Positions 40,473 through 48,934 of a DNA stretch of 64,000 bases are shown one piece after another. This DNA is from Prochlorococcus sp. AG-347-J22 (lineage in GTDB: Bacteria; Cyanobacteriota; Cyanobacteriia; PCC-6307; Cyanobiaceae): NCBI GenBank assembly GCA_003279005.1, contig QCBY01000001.1:113360-177359 (forward strand), given 5' to 3'. Below the pieces are notes generated by a model that searched no databases, was not told the DNA's origin, and saw nothing but the letters and a program-made list of their open reading frames with translations. The position numbers and the translations under genes are program-made. How positions within the stretch are numbered: position 1 is the stretch's first letter; each line of letters begins with the position of its first letter.

Positions 40473-40844
40473 ATGGAAATTAACACTATTAATTTGGTTG
40501 GCAGGGCTGGCAGAGAACCAGATGTTAGATATTTTGAATCAGGTAGTACAGTAGCCAACTTTACTCTTGCGGTTAATAGAATGAGCAGGTCTGATGAACC
40601 TGACTGGTTTAATTTAGAAATATGGGGCAAACAAGCACAAATTGCTGCTGATTACGTCAAAAAAGGATCTTTAGTAGGTATTACAGGAAGCTTTAAAATT
40701 GATAGTTGGAAAGATAAGAATACAGGAGAAGATAGATTTAAACCAGTTGTAAGAGTAGATAGATTAAATTTATTAAGCTCGAGGAAAGAGACAGAAAATA
40801 GTAATTTTTCAAATAATGATAACTCTGGAGATATTCCTTTCTAA
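40473..40844 (+). CDS. ssb: single-stranded DNA-binding protein
   Basis: The 123-residue protein has an OB fold (INTINLVGRAGREPDVRYF, VANFTLAVNR, WFNLEIWGKQAQIAADYVKKGSLVGITG) and ends in an acidic tail NDNSGDIPF, the protein-interaction tip of SSBs. The linker is very short, as is typical of Prochlorococcus-type streamlined versions. It is convergent with and overlaps the DedA gene by 4 bases. Confidence 0.95.
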   Translation: MEINTINLVGRAGREPDVRYFESGSTVANFTLAVNRMSRSDEPDWFNLEIWGKQAQIAADYVKKGSLVGITGSFKIDSWKDKNTGEDRFKPVVRVDRLNLLSSRKETENSNFSNNDNSGDIPF

Positions 40845-41500
40845 GATATATTTTTCTTATATATTCGCATTAAAAACTTTATTAAAAAATAAATACTTAT
40901 GAAAATTAGTACAGGTTTTACAACAAATTTAATTTTATTTAAATAAGTTTCAATAATTTGATAATTTTCACCAAATACAAATCCTGCATATGTCAATAAT
41001 GAAATCCATATTAGACTTCCTAAACTTGTCCAAATTAAAAATTTTCTGAGTGGCATTAGTTCCATTCCAGCAGGAACTGAAATTAATGTTCTTACACCAG
41101 GAACTACCCTACCCCAAAACACCAATGAGACCCCATATTTATCAAACCATCGTTTGCTTTTAGCAAGATCATCAGAAGTTATGCCAATATATTTTCCCCT
41201 TTTATCTAAAAAGTTTGAAAGTCTTTTTTCATTCACTAATTTTCCCAAATAGTACCACGGCATAGAGCCCACTATCGTTCCAAATAAGCCCCAAAATACC
41301 AAAATAAAAAAATTTAATTTTTGTTGATAAACAAAAAAACCTCCTAAAGGCATTATTAATTCCGATGGAATTGGAGGGATGATATTCTCTAAAAACATCG
41401 CCAAACAAATCGTTAGATAAGCAATTGCTGAATTTGTTTCAACAGCTTTACTAATATATTCAGGGATAGATGAGAGTAAATTAATAAAAATTAAACTCAA
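40841..41500 (-). CDS. DedA family membrane protein
   Basis: The 219-residue protein has the SNARE-associated/DedA signature: the N-terminal ENIIPPIPSELIMPLGGFF segment, the GTIVGSMPWYYLGK motif, the FWGRVVPGVRTLISVPAGMELMPLRKFLIWTSLGSLIW amphipathic region with conserved arginines, and several membrane helices. The family is involved in lipid (undecaprenyl phosphate or phospholipid) translocation. The gene starts 2 bases after the ahcY stop, so it is likely co-transcribed with ahcY. Confidence 0.9.
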   Translation of the reverse strand: MSLIFINLLSSIPEYISKAVETNSAIAYLTICLAMFLENIIPPIPSELIMPLGGFFVYQQKLNFFILVFWGLFGTIVGSMPWYYLGKLVNEKRLSNFLDKRGKYIGITSDDLAKSKRWFDKYGVSLVFWGRVVPGVRTLISVPAGMELMPLRKFLIWTSLGSLIWISLLTYAGFVFGENYQIIETYLNKIKFVVKPVLIFISIYFLIKFLMRIYKKNIS

Positions 41501-41502
41501 AT

Positions 41503-42921
41503 TTAGTATCTATATAATTCAGGTTTATAAGGTCCTTCAACAGAAACGTTAATATACTCAGCTTGATCCTTAGTTAATGTTGTTAACTTAGCACCAATTT
41601 TATCTAGATGTAATCTCGCTACCATTTCATCCAAATGTTTTGGCAATACATAGACTTCTTTGGAGTATTCTTCTGACTTATTAAAAAGTTCTATTTGAGC
41701 CAAAACTTGATTTGTGAAAGAATTACTCATAACGAAACTTGGATGGCCTGTTGCGCAACCTAAATTAACCAGTCTACCCTCGGCTAAAAGAATAATTTTG
41801 TTCCCACTTGGCAAAGTAATGTGATCGACTTGAGGTTTAATATTCTCCCATGGATAATCCTTTAAAGAAGCCACATCAATTTCATTATCAAAGTGCCCAA
41901 TATTACAAACTATAGCCTCGTCTTTCATTTTGACTAGATTATCTTTAGTTATGACTTGATAATTACCAGTTGCAGTAACAAATATATCTATTTCTTCAAC
42001 AACATCATCTAATGTGACGACGCTAAATCCCTCCATTGCTGCTTGAAGAGCACAAATTGGATCAATTTCAGCAACCTTTACTATTGCTCCAAGACCTCTT
42101 AGAGATTGAGCAGATCCTTTACCAACATCACCAAACCCCATTACTAATGCCACCTTTCCTGCGATCATTACATCAGTCGCGCGCTTGATACTATCAACTA
42201 AAGATTCTCTGCAACCATACAAGTTATCAAATTTACTCTTAGTTACTGAGTCATTTACGTTAATAGCAGGAAATGGTAATGCATTTTGTTTTTGCAATTG
42301 ATAAAGTCTTGCAACACCTGTTGTAGTTTCTTCAGTGACACCAATAATATTTCCCTTAATACGAGAGTAAAAGCCACTATCTTCTTGCAGTTTAGCCTTT
42401 ATAGATTTAAATAAAGCTACTTCCTCTTCGTTACAAGGATTGTTTAAAACAGACAAATCTTTTTCAGCCTTGCTACCTAGAATCAATAAACCTGTAGCAT
42501 CTCCTCCATCATCCAAGATCATATTAGGAAGATCGGTACCCCAATCTAAAATGTAGTGAGTGTATTGCCAATATTCATCAAGACTCTCACCTTTTTTTGC
42601 GTATACAGCAATTCCTTGTTCTGCGATAGCTGCTGCTGCATGATCCTGGGTTGAAAAGATATTACATGAAGCCCATTTAACTTCTGCACCAAGATCCACG
42701 AGAGTTTCAATCAACACAGCAGTCTGTATAGTCATGTGTAAACTACCTGCTATTTTTGCACCTTTCAGAGGCTTATCAGAATGATATTTTTTTTTGAGTG
42801 CCATTAATCCTGGCATTTCAGTTTCAGCAATTTTGATTTCTTTACGCCCAAATTCAGATAAAGAGATATCTTTAATTACATATTTTGGTATGGATGTCTT
42901 GATTGAGTTAGCGATAACCAT
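41503..42921 (-). CDS. ahcY: adenosylhomocysteinase
   Basis: AhcY hydrolyses S-adenosylhomocysteine to adenosine and homocysteine, removing the inhibitor of methyltransferases. The 472-residue protein has [43 protein letters not shown] near residue 57, [22 protein letters not shown], the NAD-binding [19 protein letters not shown] and the C-terminal PYKPELYRY. No SAH riboswitch is recognisable in the short upstream gap (51 bases to tsaE, divergent). Confidence 0.97.
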   Translation of the reverse strand: MVIANSIKTSIPKYVIKDISLSEFGRKEIKIAETEMPGLMALKKKYHSDKPLKGAKIAGSLHMTIQTAVLIETLVDLGAEVKWASCNIFSTQDHAAAAIAEQGIAVYAKKGESLDEYWQYTHYILDWGTDLPNMILDDGGDATGLLILGSKAEKDLSVLNNPCNEEEVALFKSIKAKLQEDSGFYSRIKGNIIGVTEETTTGVARLYQLQKQNALPFPAINVNDSVTKSKFDNLYGCRESLVDSIKRATDVMIAGKVALVMGFGDVGKGSAQSLRGLGAIVKVAEIDPICALQAAMEGFSVVTLDDVVEEIDIFVTATGNYQVITKDNLVKMKDEAIVCNIGHFDNEIDVASLKDYPWENIKPQVDHITLPSGNKIILLAEGRLVNLGCATGHPSFVMSNSFTNQVLAQIELFNKSEEYSKEVYVLPKHLDEMVARLHLDKIGAKLTTLTKDQAEYINVSVEGPYKPELYRY

Positions 42922-42972
42922 TTCTAAAAAAATTCTTTTCCTTTAAACTATAAATGATTTTTATGTAATTTT

Positions 42973-43410
42973 GTGTTTGTTGGAAATTTAAACGAGACTA
43001 TTCAATTAGGAAAGAAATTTGCTCAAGCATTAAATCCAAAATCTATCATTTTGCTACAAGGGCCTATTGGATCTGGGAAAACTTCGTTTGTCCAAGGAAT
43101 TGCTCAAGGACTTTTAATTAAAGAGGATATTACAAGTCCAACATTTTCTCTATCACAGCATTACTACTCCGGAAAAATTCCATTAATTCATATTGATTTA
43201 TATAGACTAGAAAATAGTTTAATGGCAAAAGAATTCTTTTTTTCTGAAGAAGAAGAAGCTATTCAAAATAAATCTATAATGATCATTGAATGGCCAGAAT
43301 TAATTCAACCATTTTTGAAAAATTTCTGGAAAATAGAAATAAGTTATGCTGAAAATTATGGAAGAAATTACAAAATCTGGGATACAAAAAAATCATTAAC
43401 TTTTGAATGA
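42973..43410 (+). CDS. tsaE: tRNA threonylcarbamoyladenosine biosynthesis ATPase TsaE
   Basis: TsaE works with TsaB and TsaD to make t6A on tRNAs decoding ANN codons. The 145-residue protein has P-loop GPIGSGKT at 30-37, the switch-like PTFSLSQHYY, HIDLYRLE with the conserved HxDxYR motif, and the MIIEWPELI end. Translation begins at GTG 42973 (an in-frame stop lies just upstream). The last 43 bases overlap the 3' end of the convergent PfkB-type kinase gene. Confidence 0.9.
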   Translation: MFVGNLNETIQLGKKFAQALNPKSIILLQGPIGSGKTSFVQGIAQGLLIKEDITSPTFSLSQHYYSGKIPLIHIDLYRLENSLMAKEFFFSEEEEAIQNKSIMIIEWPELIQPFLKNFWKIEISYAENYGRNYKIWDTKKSLTFE

Positions 43411-44366
43411 TTTGGTTGTGGTTCAATGGCACCTTCACCGAAACAAGTCAGTAAACCACAAACACTTGCGAACGTTACACAATTTTGTATTTCTGATTCA
43501 TTTAAAGGATATTCAAAAGAAAGTAATTGTGAAATTAATCCAGCTAAAAACGCATCACCTGCACCAGTTGTATCAACAATTTTGGATGTATTAATAACTT
43601 CAGTGGTTCCTTGAACTCCATTTATGTACCACAAGATAGGATTTGCTCCGTTCGTAATTATCACATCAGGTCGGTTCAACATTGTTTCAGAGATTTCCAG
43701 AGGATTTTCATTTTCAAAAAATAATATTGCTTCTTCTTTAGCTAACTTCAAAATATGTGCGTAATTCAAAAAATTCTTAATTAATTCAACTCTCTTCTTT
43801 TCACTAGTTTCAGATGAAAAAGTTTTATTGTCCCAAAACACCTCTCTCCAGTTCAAATCAATTATTATTTTCACATCAAACTTATTAGCCATACTACATA
43901 GAAAGTGAATAGACTTTGCTGATATTGAAGACGATAATATAATCGTTCCACAAACAACATATTTTGATTTCAAGAAGAGTTTTTCCAAATTTTTTATATT
44001 TTTATTAAATTCCTCTCTATCTAGAGCTTGATCAGCAAAAATTGTATTTAAGTTTGTATCAAAACCAGAAAAATATCGATCGCCAGAATTATCTCTATTA
44101 ACTTTAACTATACGAGTAGGCAGATTATTATCTATTTGTAGTAAATCTATATTTACCTCTAATGTTTTAAATTCTTCAATAAATTTCTTACCAAATTTAT
44201 CATCACCTAAACGTCCAATGAATGCTGAATCTATTGATAACTTTTTCAATGCGCAGGCCACATTTGCAGGAGCCCCTCCCAAAAAATCTGTGAATTCTTG
44301 ATTCGAAGTATTCTTGATTCTGTCAATTAAAGCCTCTCCGATGCAAACAACCTTTGATTTTTTCAT
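43368..44366 (-). CDS. PfkB-family carbohydrate kinase (fructokinase-like)
   Basis: The 332-residue protein belongs to the ribokinase/PfkB superfamily: N-terminal CIGEALIDRI, FLGGAPANVACALKKL, GRLGDDKFGKKFIEEF, and the C-terminal anion-hole and catalytic motif DTTGAGDAFLAGL, with D and G as required for phosphoryl transfer. Fructokinase is the usual annotation for this subgroup, but the sugar specificity cannot be read from sequence. Its end overlaps tsaE by 43 bases; its C-terminal residues are therefore encoded opposite the tsaE C-terminus. Confidence 0.9.
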   Translation of the reverse strand: MKKSKVVCIGEALIDRIKNTSNQEFTDFLGGAPANVACALKKLSIDSAFIGRLGDDKFGKKFIEEFKTLEVNIDLLQIDNNLPTRIVKVNRDNSGDRYFSGFDTNLNTIFADQALDREEFNKNIKNLEKLFLKSKYVVCGTIILSSSISAKSIHFLCSMANKFDVKIIIDLNWREVFWDNKTFSSETSEKKRVELIKNFLNYAHILKLAKEEAILFFENENPLEISETMLNRPDVIITNGANPILWYINGVQGTTEVINTSKIVDTTGAGDAFLAGLISQLLSFEYPLNESEIQNCVTFASVCGLLTCFGEGAIEPQPNHSKVNDFFVSQIL

Positions 44367-44454
44367 GTACTATAAATTTTTCTAAACTTAGAATAATTAA
44401 TGAAAAACGAATAATTTTTTTTTGAATTAAAGTTTAATTAATATTTTTCTTTAA

Positions 44455-45369
44455 ATGTCTTTTAAAAAATCTGAAAATTGGAAATGGGAAAAATGGGATA
44501 TATCATGGTCCTCATCAACACTATCATCCAATAATAGTGATTTAAATATTTTGTTAATTCATGGTTTTGGAGCGTCAAAAAAACATTGGAGACATAATCA
44601 AGATTTTCTAGGTAATTTTTCTGATTGCTATTCAATTGACCTCCTAGGCTTTGGAGAAAGTAGCCAACCTGGTGCTTTATTAGATTACGATTCTTACAAC
44701 GAAAATCATGTTAAATATTCCTTTGACTTATGGGGAAATCAAATAGCTTCATTTTGTAATGAGGTGATTAAATCTCCTGTTTATTTAGTGGGTAACTCAA
44801 TCGGTGGAATTGTTGCTTTAAAAGCTGCTGAAATTCTCAAAGAAAGTTGTAATGGACTTATCTTAATCGACTGTGCCCAAAGAACAATGGATGATAAAAG
44901 ACTTAAAAGAAGTGCTGTTTTAATGAACTTATTACGTCCTTTAATAAAAACATTGGTCAGAAATAGAATTATTAGTAACACACTATTTGAAAGAGCCGCT
45001 AATCCAACTGTAATTAGACAAATCCTTAAAAAAGCATATCCCTCTGGAGAAAATATTGATGAAGAATTGATAGAAATTTTATATAAACCTTCTCAAAGAA
45101 AAAATTCAAAAGAAGCATTTCGCGGCTTTATTAATTTATTTGATGACTATCTGGCAACAGACCTTTTTGATAAAGTTCATGTACCCATACAATTAATTTG
45201 GGGAGAAAAAGATCCCTGGGAATCCCTCAGTGAGGCAAATCATTGGAAGTGTAATTATCAAAATATTAAAAGGCTAGATATTATTAAAGGAGCAGGACAT
45301 TGTCCCCATGATGAAAAACCTGAAGCAACTAATAATTTAATTTATAAATTTATTCAAGAAACAAAATAA
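44455..45369 (+). CDS. alpha/beta-fold hydrolase
   Basis: The 304-residue protein has the motif LIHGFGASKKHWR, the nucleophile elbow GNSIGG with the catalytic serine, the acid in LIWGEKDPWESL and the histidine in GAGHCPHDEKPEA. It is a paralogue of the 16288-17193 hydrolase, with the same motif order and length. No signal peptide. Substrate unknown. Divergent from the PfkB kinase; its 3' end overlaps the sigma-factor gene by 16 bases. Confidence 0.88.
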   Translation: MSFKKSENWKWEKWDISWSSSTLSSNNSDLNILLIHGFGASKKHWRHNQDFLGNFSDCYSIDLLGFGESSQPGALLDYDSYNENHVKYSFDLWGNQIASFCNEVIKSPVYLVGNSIGGIVALKAAEILKESCNGLILIDCAQRTMDDKRLKRSAVLMNLLRPLIKTLVRNRIISNTLFERAANPTVIRQILKKAYPSGENIDEELIEILYKPSQRKNSKEAFRGFINLFDDYLATDLFDKVHVPIQLIWGEKDPWESLSEANHWKCNYQNIKRLDIIKGAGHCPHDEKPEATNNLIYKFIQETK

Positions 45370-46355
45370 GCTTCTACGTTTTCACTTAATCTTCTTAAGC
45401 CTCTCAAGCCATCTCTTTCTAAATTTCTTACTCTGTCTCTACTAATCCCCAGTACGCGCCCAATTCCAGTAAGAGACATTGGTTCATCTCCATCCATGCC
45501 ATATCTCATCCTTAGAACTCGACATTGCAAATCAGGTAACTGATGGAGAAGTGAATGTAAATCACCTCTCATGCAATCCATCTCGATTTGTTCATCCGGT
45601 AAATCTTCTCCTCCAGCTAATAGATCAAGCAATACTGTATCTTCACCATCACCCACTTTCGTTTCAAGACTTACTGGCTGCCCAGCTTTGCACATGAGAT
45701 CTTTAACATCTTCTTCGGGTAATTCAACATATTTTGCAAGTTCACTTATTGTGGGCGTTCTTGACATTTCTTGACTCAACTCTCTTTGTCCCTTTTTAAG
45801 CTTATTCAGCATCTCTGTTATGTGAATTGGAAGCCTGATCGCTCTACTTTTTTCTGCAATTGCTCTTGTAATACCCTGTCTAATCCACCAATATGCATAA
45901 GTTGAAAATTTATAACCCCTCGCAGGGTCAAATTTCTCAACTCCTCTCACTAGTCCAATAGTTCCTTCTTGAATTAAGTCAAGGAGTTCCATGTTTCTTT
46001 TGGTATATTTTTTTGCAACACTAACTACTAATCTTAAGTTTGCAGCAACCATTCTTTCTTTGGCACGTTGACCGGCTCTAAGTCTTTTTTTGATTTGTGA
46101 AGTTGATAGGTTTAACTTTTCTGCGATCTCTTCGACTGAGGGTTCATTATCAGTCAATTCTATTATTTCAAGCTTAGCTCTCTCAACCTGCATATATTCT
46201 TGAACTTGTCTCCCCAAGGTTATTTCTTGCTCATGTGATAGTAGTGGAACTCGTCCAATATCTCTTAAGTATGATCGAACTAAATCGACATCGTTGCTAG
46301 ATTTTAAGGATGAAATAGAAGCTAATTTATTTTCAACTAAAGTTTCGGATGACAT
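45354..46355 (-). CDS. RNA polymerase sigma factor, group 2 RpoD-like
   Basis: The ATG at 46355 gives a 333-residue protein starting MSSETLVENKLASI; the ATG at 46421 adds a 22-residue hydrophobic, unrelated extension. Region 1.2 (VRSYLRDIGRVPLLSHEQEITLG), region 2 (LLDLIQEGTIGLVRGVEKFDPARGYKFSTYAYWWIRQ), region 3 and region 4.2 (GRVLGISRDRVRNLERDGLRGL) are intact, with no long N-terminal 1.1 region, so it is a non-essential group 2 factor rather than the principal SigA. Such factors adjust transcription to light, nutrients or stress. Confidence 0.92.
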   Translation of the reverse strand: MSSETLVENKLASISSLKSSNDVDLVRSYLRDIGRVPLLSHEQEITLGRQVQEYMQVERAKLEIIELTDNEPSVEEIAEKLNLSTSQIKKRLRAGQRAKERMVAANLRLVVSVAKKYTKRNMELLDLIQEGTIGLVRGVEKFDPARGYKFSTYAYWWIRQGITRAIAEKSRAIRLPIHITEMLNKLKKGQRELSQEMSRTPTISELAKYVELPEEDVKDLMCKAGQPVSLETKVGDGEDTVLLDLLAGGEDLPDEQIEMDCMRGDLHSLLHQLPDLQCRVLRMRYGMDGDEPMSLTGIGRVLGISRDRVRNLERDGLRGLRRLSENVEAYFVS

Positions 46356-46456
46356 AAAATTTAGTGTTGTTTTGTAAACAATACCATTAAGAAATGTAAA
46401 GTTAAACAAAAAAATCCACAATTTTACAAAAATGAGAATAAATACCTAGTGAATTT

Positions 46457-47866
46457 TTATAATATTGATGAATTTAAAAGCCAATTAGCAGTACTAAGGT
46501 AAATAAAGACTCCAGCAATATCCGTTACTGTTGTAATAAAGGGAGAAGACATTAAAGCAGGATCTAAACCCATTTTATCAAATAGTATTGGGAGAATAGC
46601 CCCCACAGTTGCAGCTAGAGTTGTTATTGAAATTAAACTTATACCTACTGCAGATGCTATTAATGGCCCTTCACCTTGCCACCAGGCAAAAGGAAAAACC
46701 ACTAGTATCATCAGTACTCCTAATATTGCTCCCGTAATTGCCTCCTTTATTACTGCCTTAAATGCTCCCAAAGATTTTAATTTTTGCGTACTTAAACCTC
46801 TTATAACAACAGTTGAGCTTTGAGCCCCAACATTCCCTCCAGTACCAATAAGTAATGGGATAAAAGCTGCTAGTAAAACGATTTCTTTTAAAATCTGATC
46901 ATTCATTGCAATAACTTTTGTAGTTAATCCATTAGCTAAAACTAAAATTAAAAGCCACAAAATTCTTCTTCGTGCAATAGTAAATAAACTACTTTGAAAA
47001 TAATCATCCTCATCTCCAGGTTGAACTGCACCTGCAGCATAAATATCTCGAGTAGCTTCTTGTTCAATAACATCAATCAAATCATCAACAGTCACAATTC
47101 CCACTAATCTTTTTTCCTTATCAACAACTGGAAGAGCTAAAAAATCATATCTTTGAATTGCCCTAGCAACCTCTTCTTGATTGGTATTTGTAGAAATATT
47201 GACTACGTCCTTGGTCATGACCTCACCAATAGGCTTATTTGGGTCAGCGGTAACGAGATCTCTTAACGATAAAATACCAGTCAAATGTCTTTCTTTGTCC
47301 GTTACGTATAAACTGTATATCGTTTCTGTAAAAGCAGCCCTTTTTCTAACTAAAGCTAAAGCCTCTTTAGCAGTTTGCATTTCCTTTAGGTCTATAAATT
47401 CTGTAGTCATTAATCTCCCAGCTGTTTCAGGTTCATACCCTAATAATTCTGCTGTTACTTTTCTTTCACCAGGACTCAATGCTGATAGAAATTTTCGTAC
47501 AACTTTTGCAGGTAATTCATCAAAAAGTTGAACCCTATCGTCAGGAGACATTTTTTCTACAATTTCCAAAACCTCTCCTGATCTAAGTCTGTCTAATAAT
47601 GTTTGCTGAACAATTGGATCTAAATATTCATAAACCTCTATTGCTTCATTTTTTTTTAGCAATCTAAATGCGAGCGCCTGCAGTATTAAAGGAAGACTGC
47701 CAATGGCATCAGCAATATCTACAGGTTGGGAAGGTTCGAGCAATAATTTTGCCTCATCATAATTTCCTGCTACAAGTAATTCCTCAAGTTGCATTGAAAT
47801 TTTTCCACGAGTTGTTAAATCTGAGGATAAAGATGTAATCAACTCAAGATTATTATTTTCTTCCAT
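46457..47866 (-). CDS. mgtE: magnesium transporter MgtE
   Basis: The 469-residue protein has the soluble N domain (MgtE_N, about 30-135, with superhelical repeats such as VEKMSPDDRVQLFDELPAKVVRKFLSALSPGERKVT), a CBS-domain pair (about 140-270), a plug helix and five membrane helices from about 290, with the pore motif GTGGNVGAQSSTVVIRGL. It is the Mg2+-gated channel type. Upstream of it on the minus strand is the crcB pair. Confidence 0.93.
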   Translation of the reverse strand: MEENNNLELITSLSSDLTTRGKISMQLEELLVAGNYDEAKLLLEPSQPVDIADAIGSLPLILQALAFRLLKKNEAIEVYEYLDPIVQQTLLDRLRSGEVLEIVEKMSPDDRVQLFDELPAKVVRKFLSALSPGERKVTAELLGYEPETAGRLMTTEFIDLKEMQTAKEALALVRKRAAFTETIYSLYVTDKERHLTGILSLRDLVTADPNKPIGEVMTKDVVNISTNTNQEEVARAIQRYDFLALPVVDKEKRLVGIVTVDDLIDVIEQEATRDIYAAGAVQPGDEDDYFQSSLFTIARRRILWLLILVLANGLTTKVIAMNDQILKEIVLLAAFIPLLIGTGGNVGAQSSTVVIRGLSTQKLKSLGAFKAVIKEAITGAILGVLMILVVFPFAWWQGEGPLIASAVGISLISITTLAATVGAILPILFDKMGLDPALMSSPFITTVTDIAGVFIYLSTANWLLNSSIL

Positions 47867-47909
47867 GATATTGCTCTTATTTCACCCTAACACTAGCATT
47901 ATACAAAAA

Positions 47910-48236
47910 TTAAGTCATTTTTCTACCAAGTAAAAAACCTATATACATTAATAATAAATTGAAAAAAACAATTAAATTTAAATAAAAAAATAATTTCAAA
48001 TAGTAACCCTGAATAATAAGTTGATATAAAAAATTAACAAAACCAGTAAAAGAAGTAAAACAGGAACAAAACCCAGTTAGTAAAATTTCTCTTTTTGACT
48101 TACTAAGTATTCGTGAAAGAACAAAACCATATAAAAAAGAACCTATGATAGATACAAGAAAATTATTATTTAAATAAAACCTTAAAAAGGTTGCTGAGTA
48201 CGAAAAAAATATAATTGAAATAAATGTTTTATTCAA
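47910..48236 (-). CDS. crcB: CrcB/Fluc-like small membrane protein, diverged
   Basis: The 108-residue protein has four hydrophobic segments and resembles the fluoride-channel family CrcB. The loop that normally reads GFxGgxTTFSTF here reads TGFCSCFTSFTGFVNF, so the polar track is altered. It overlaps the next crcB gene by 4 bases (ATGA), a common arrangement for heterodimeric Fluc pairs. Whether this diverged subunit still conducts fluoride is unclear; it is probably needed with its partner. Confidence 0.75.
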   Translation of the reverse strand: MNKTFISIIFFSYSATFLRFYLNNNFLVSIIGSFLYGFVLSRILSKSKREILLTGFCSCFTSFTGFVNFLYQLIIQGYYLKLFFYLNLIVFFNLLLMYIGFLLGRKMT

Positions 48237-48604
48237 TTTTTAATTATTAAGGTAATAAAATCACCTATGCAAAAAAATAAAAAAGATAATACTAAGACTT
48301 CTATGTAATAAATAAAAAAACCTATATAATTTCTTTTTTGAATCAAATGAAATAATTCATAAATAAACGATGAAAATGTACTAAAACATCCTAAAAAACC
48401 TACAGAAAATAATAATAATAAATTTACATCAGTTGTATTTAAGCCTATAAAAATACCTAAAAATAAAGAGGATAAAACATTTACTATTAAGGCATAATTA
48501 AAATAAAATGAGAACTTTTTTTTAGCTTTATATTTTATGAACAATCTTAATATTAGCCCGAAAGTACTTCCTATTAAAATATAAATAACTGATACTAAAT
48601 CCAA
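48233..48604 (-). CDS. crcB: fluoride channel subunit CrcB/Fluc
   Basis: The 123-residue protein has four membrane segments, IVNVLSSLFLGIFIG (with the conserved Asn) and the signature VGFLGCFSTFSSFIYE, matching the polar-track residues of the Fluc family (exporter of fluoride). It is paired with the diverged paralogue immediately downstream. It follows the small secreted protein by 3 bases, and all of gyrB-secreted protein-crcB-crcB lie in one direction. Confidence 0.87.
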   Translation of the reverse strand: MDLVSVIYILIGSTFGLILRLFIKYKAKKKFSFYFNYALIVNVLSSLFLGIFIGLNTTDVNLLLLFSVGFLGCFSTFSSFIYELFHLIQKRNYIGFFIYYIEVLVLSFLFFCIGDFITLIIKN

Positions 48605-48607
48605 GCG

Positions 48608-48934
48608 TTACATTTTAATCCAACCCTTTTTTGTTCTATTAGGATCTTCAATGAATAAATTTGTTGCCAATTCTACTCTGGCCCAAATATCTCTTTCATT
48701 TACTACCCATTTTTGCAAAATTGATAATGAGGAACCAGAATTAAGAACTATCAATCTTTTTGCATTTTTTTTAGGAAAAGCATAAAGTGAACAATTAGCA
48801 TTTAAGATTATTTCTTTTGAATTATTGAGAATCTTGCATTCATTAAGATTTCTTTGTATTCCTCCAGCAGGTAAAGAAATTGGGCCAATCAGTGCGAATC
48901 CTATTAAACAGATGTTTTTTATTATATTTTTCAT
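48608..48934 (-). CDS. secreted small protein with SH3-like domain, unknown function
   Basis: The 108-residue protein begins with a signal peptide (KNICLIGFALIGPISLPAGG) and continues with a beta-rich stretch resembling a bacterial SH3 domain: ILNANCSLYAFPKKNAKRLIVLNSGSSLSILQKW... DIWARVELA... GWIKM. Such domains often bind peptidoglycan or peptides in the periplasm. Two cysteines (C33, C49) could form a disulfide. Its ATG overlaps the gyrB stop by one base (TAATG), implying translational coupling. Confidence 0.7.
   Translation of the reverse strand: MKNIIKNICLIGFALIGPISLPAGGIQRNLNECKILNNSKEIILNANCSLYAFPKKNAKRLIVLNSGSSLSILQKWVVNERDIWARVELATNLFIEDPNRTKKGWIKM

Noticed and set aside
46356..46421. 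22-residue N-terminal extension of the sigma factor
   Set aside because: The extension is hydrophobic and unrelated to sigma region 1; the ATG at 46355 gives the usual group 2 start.
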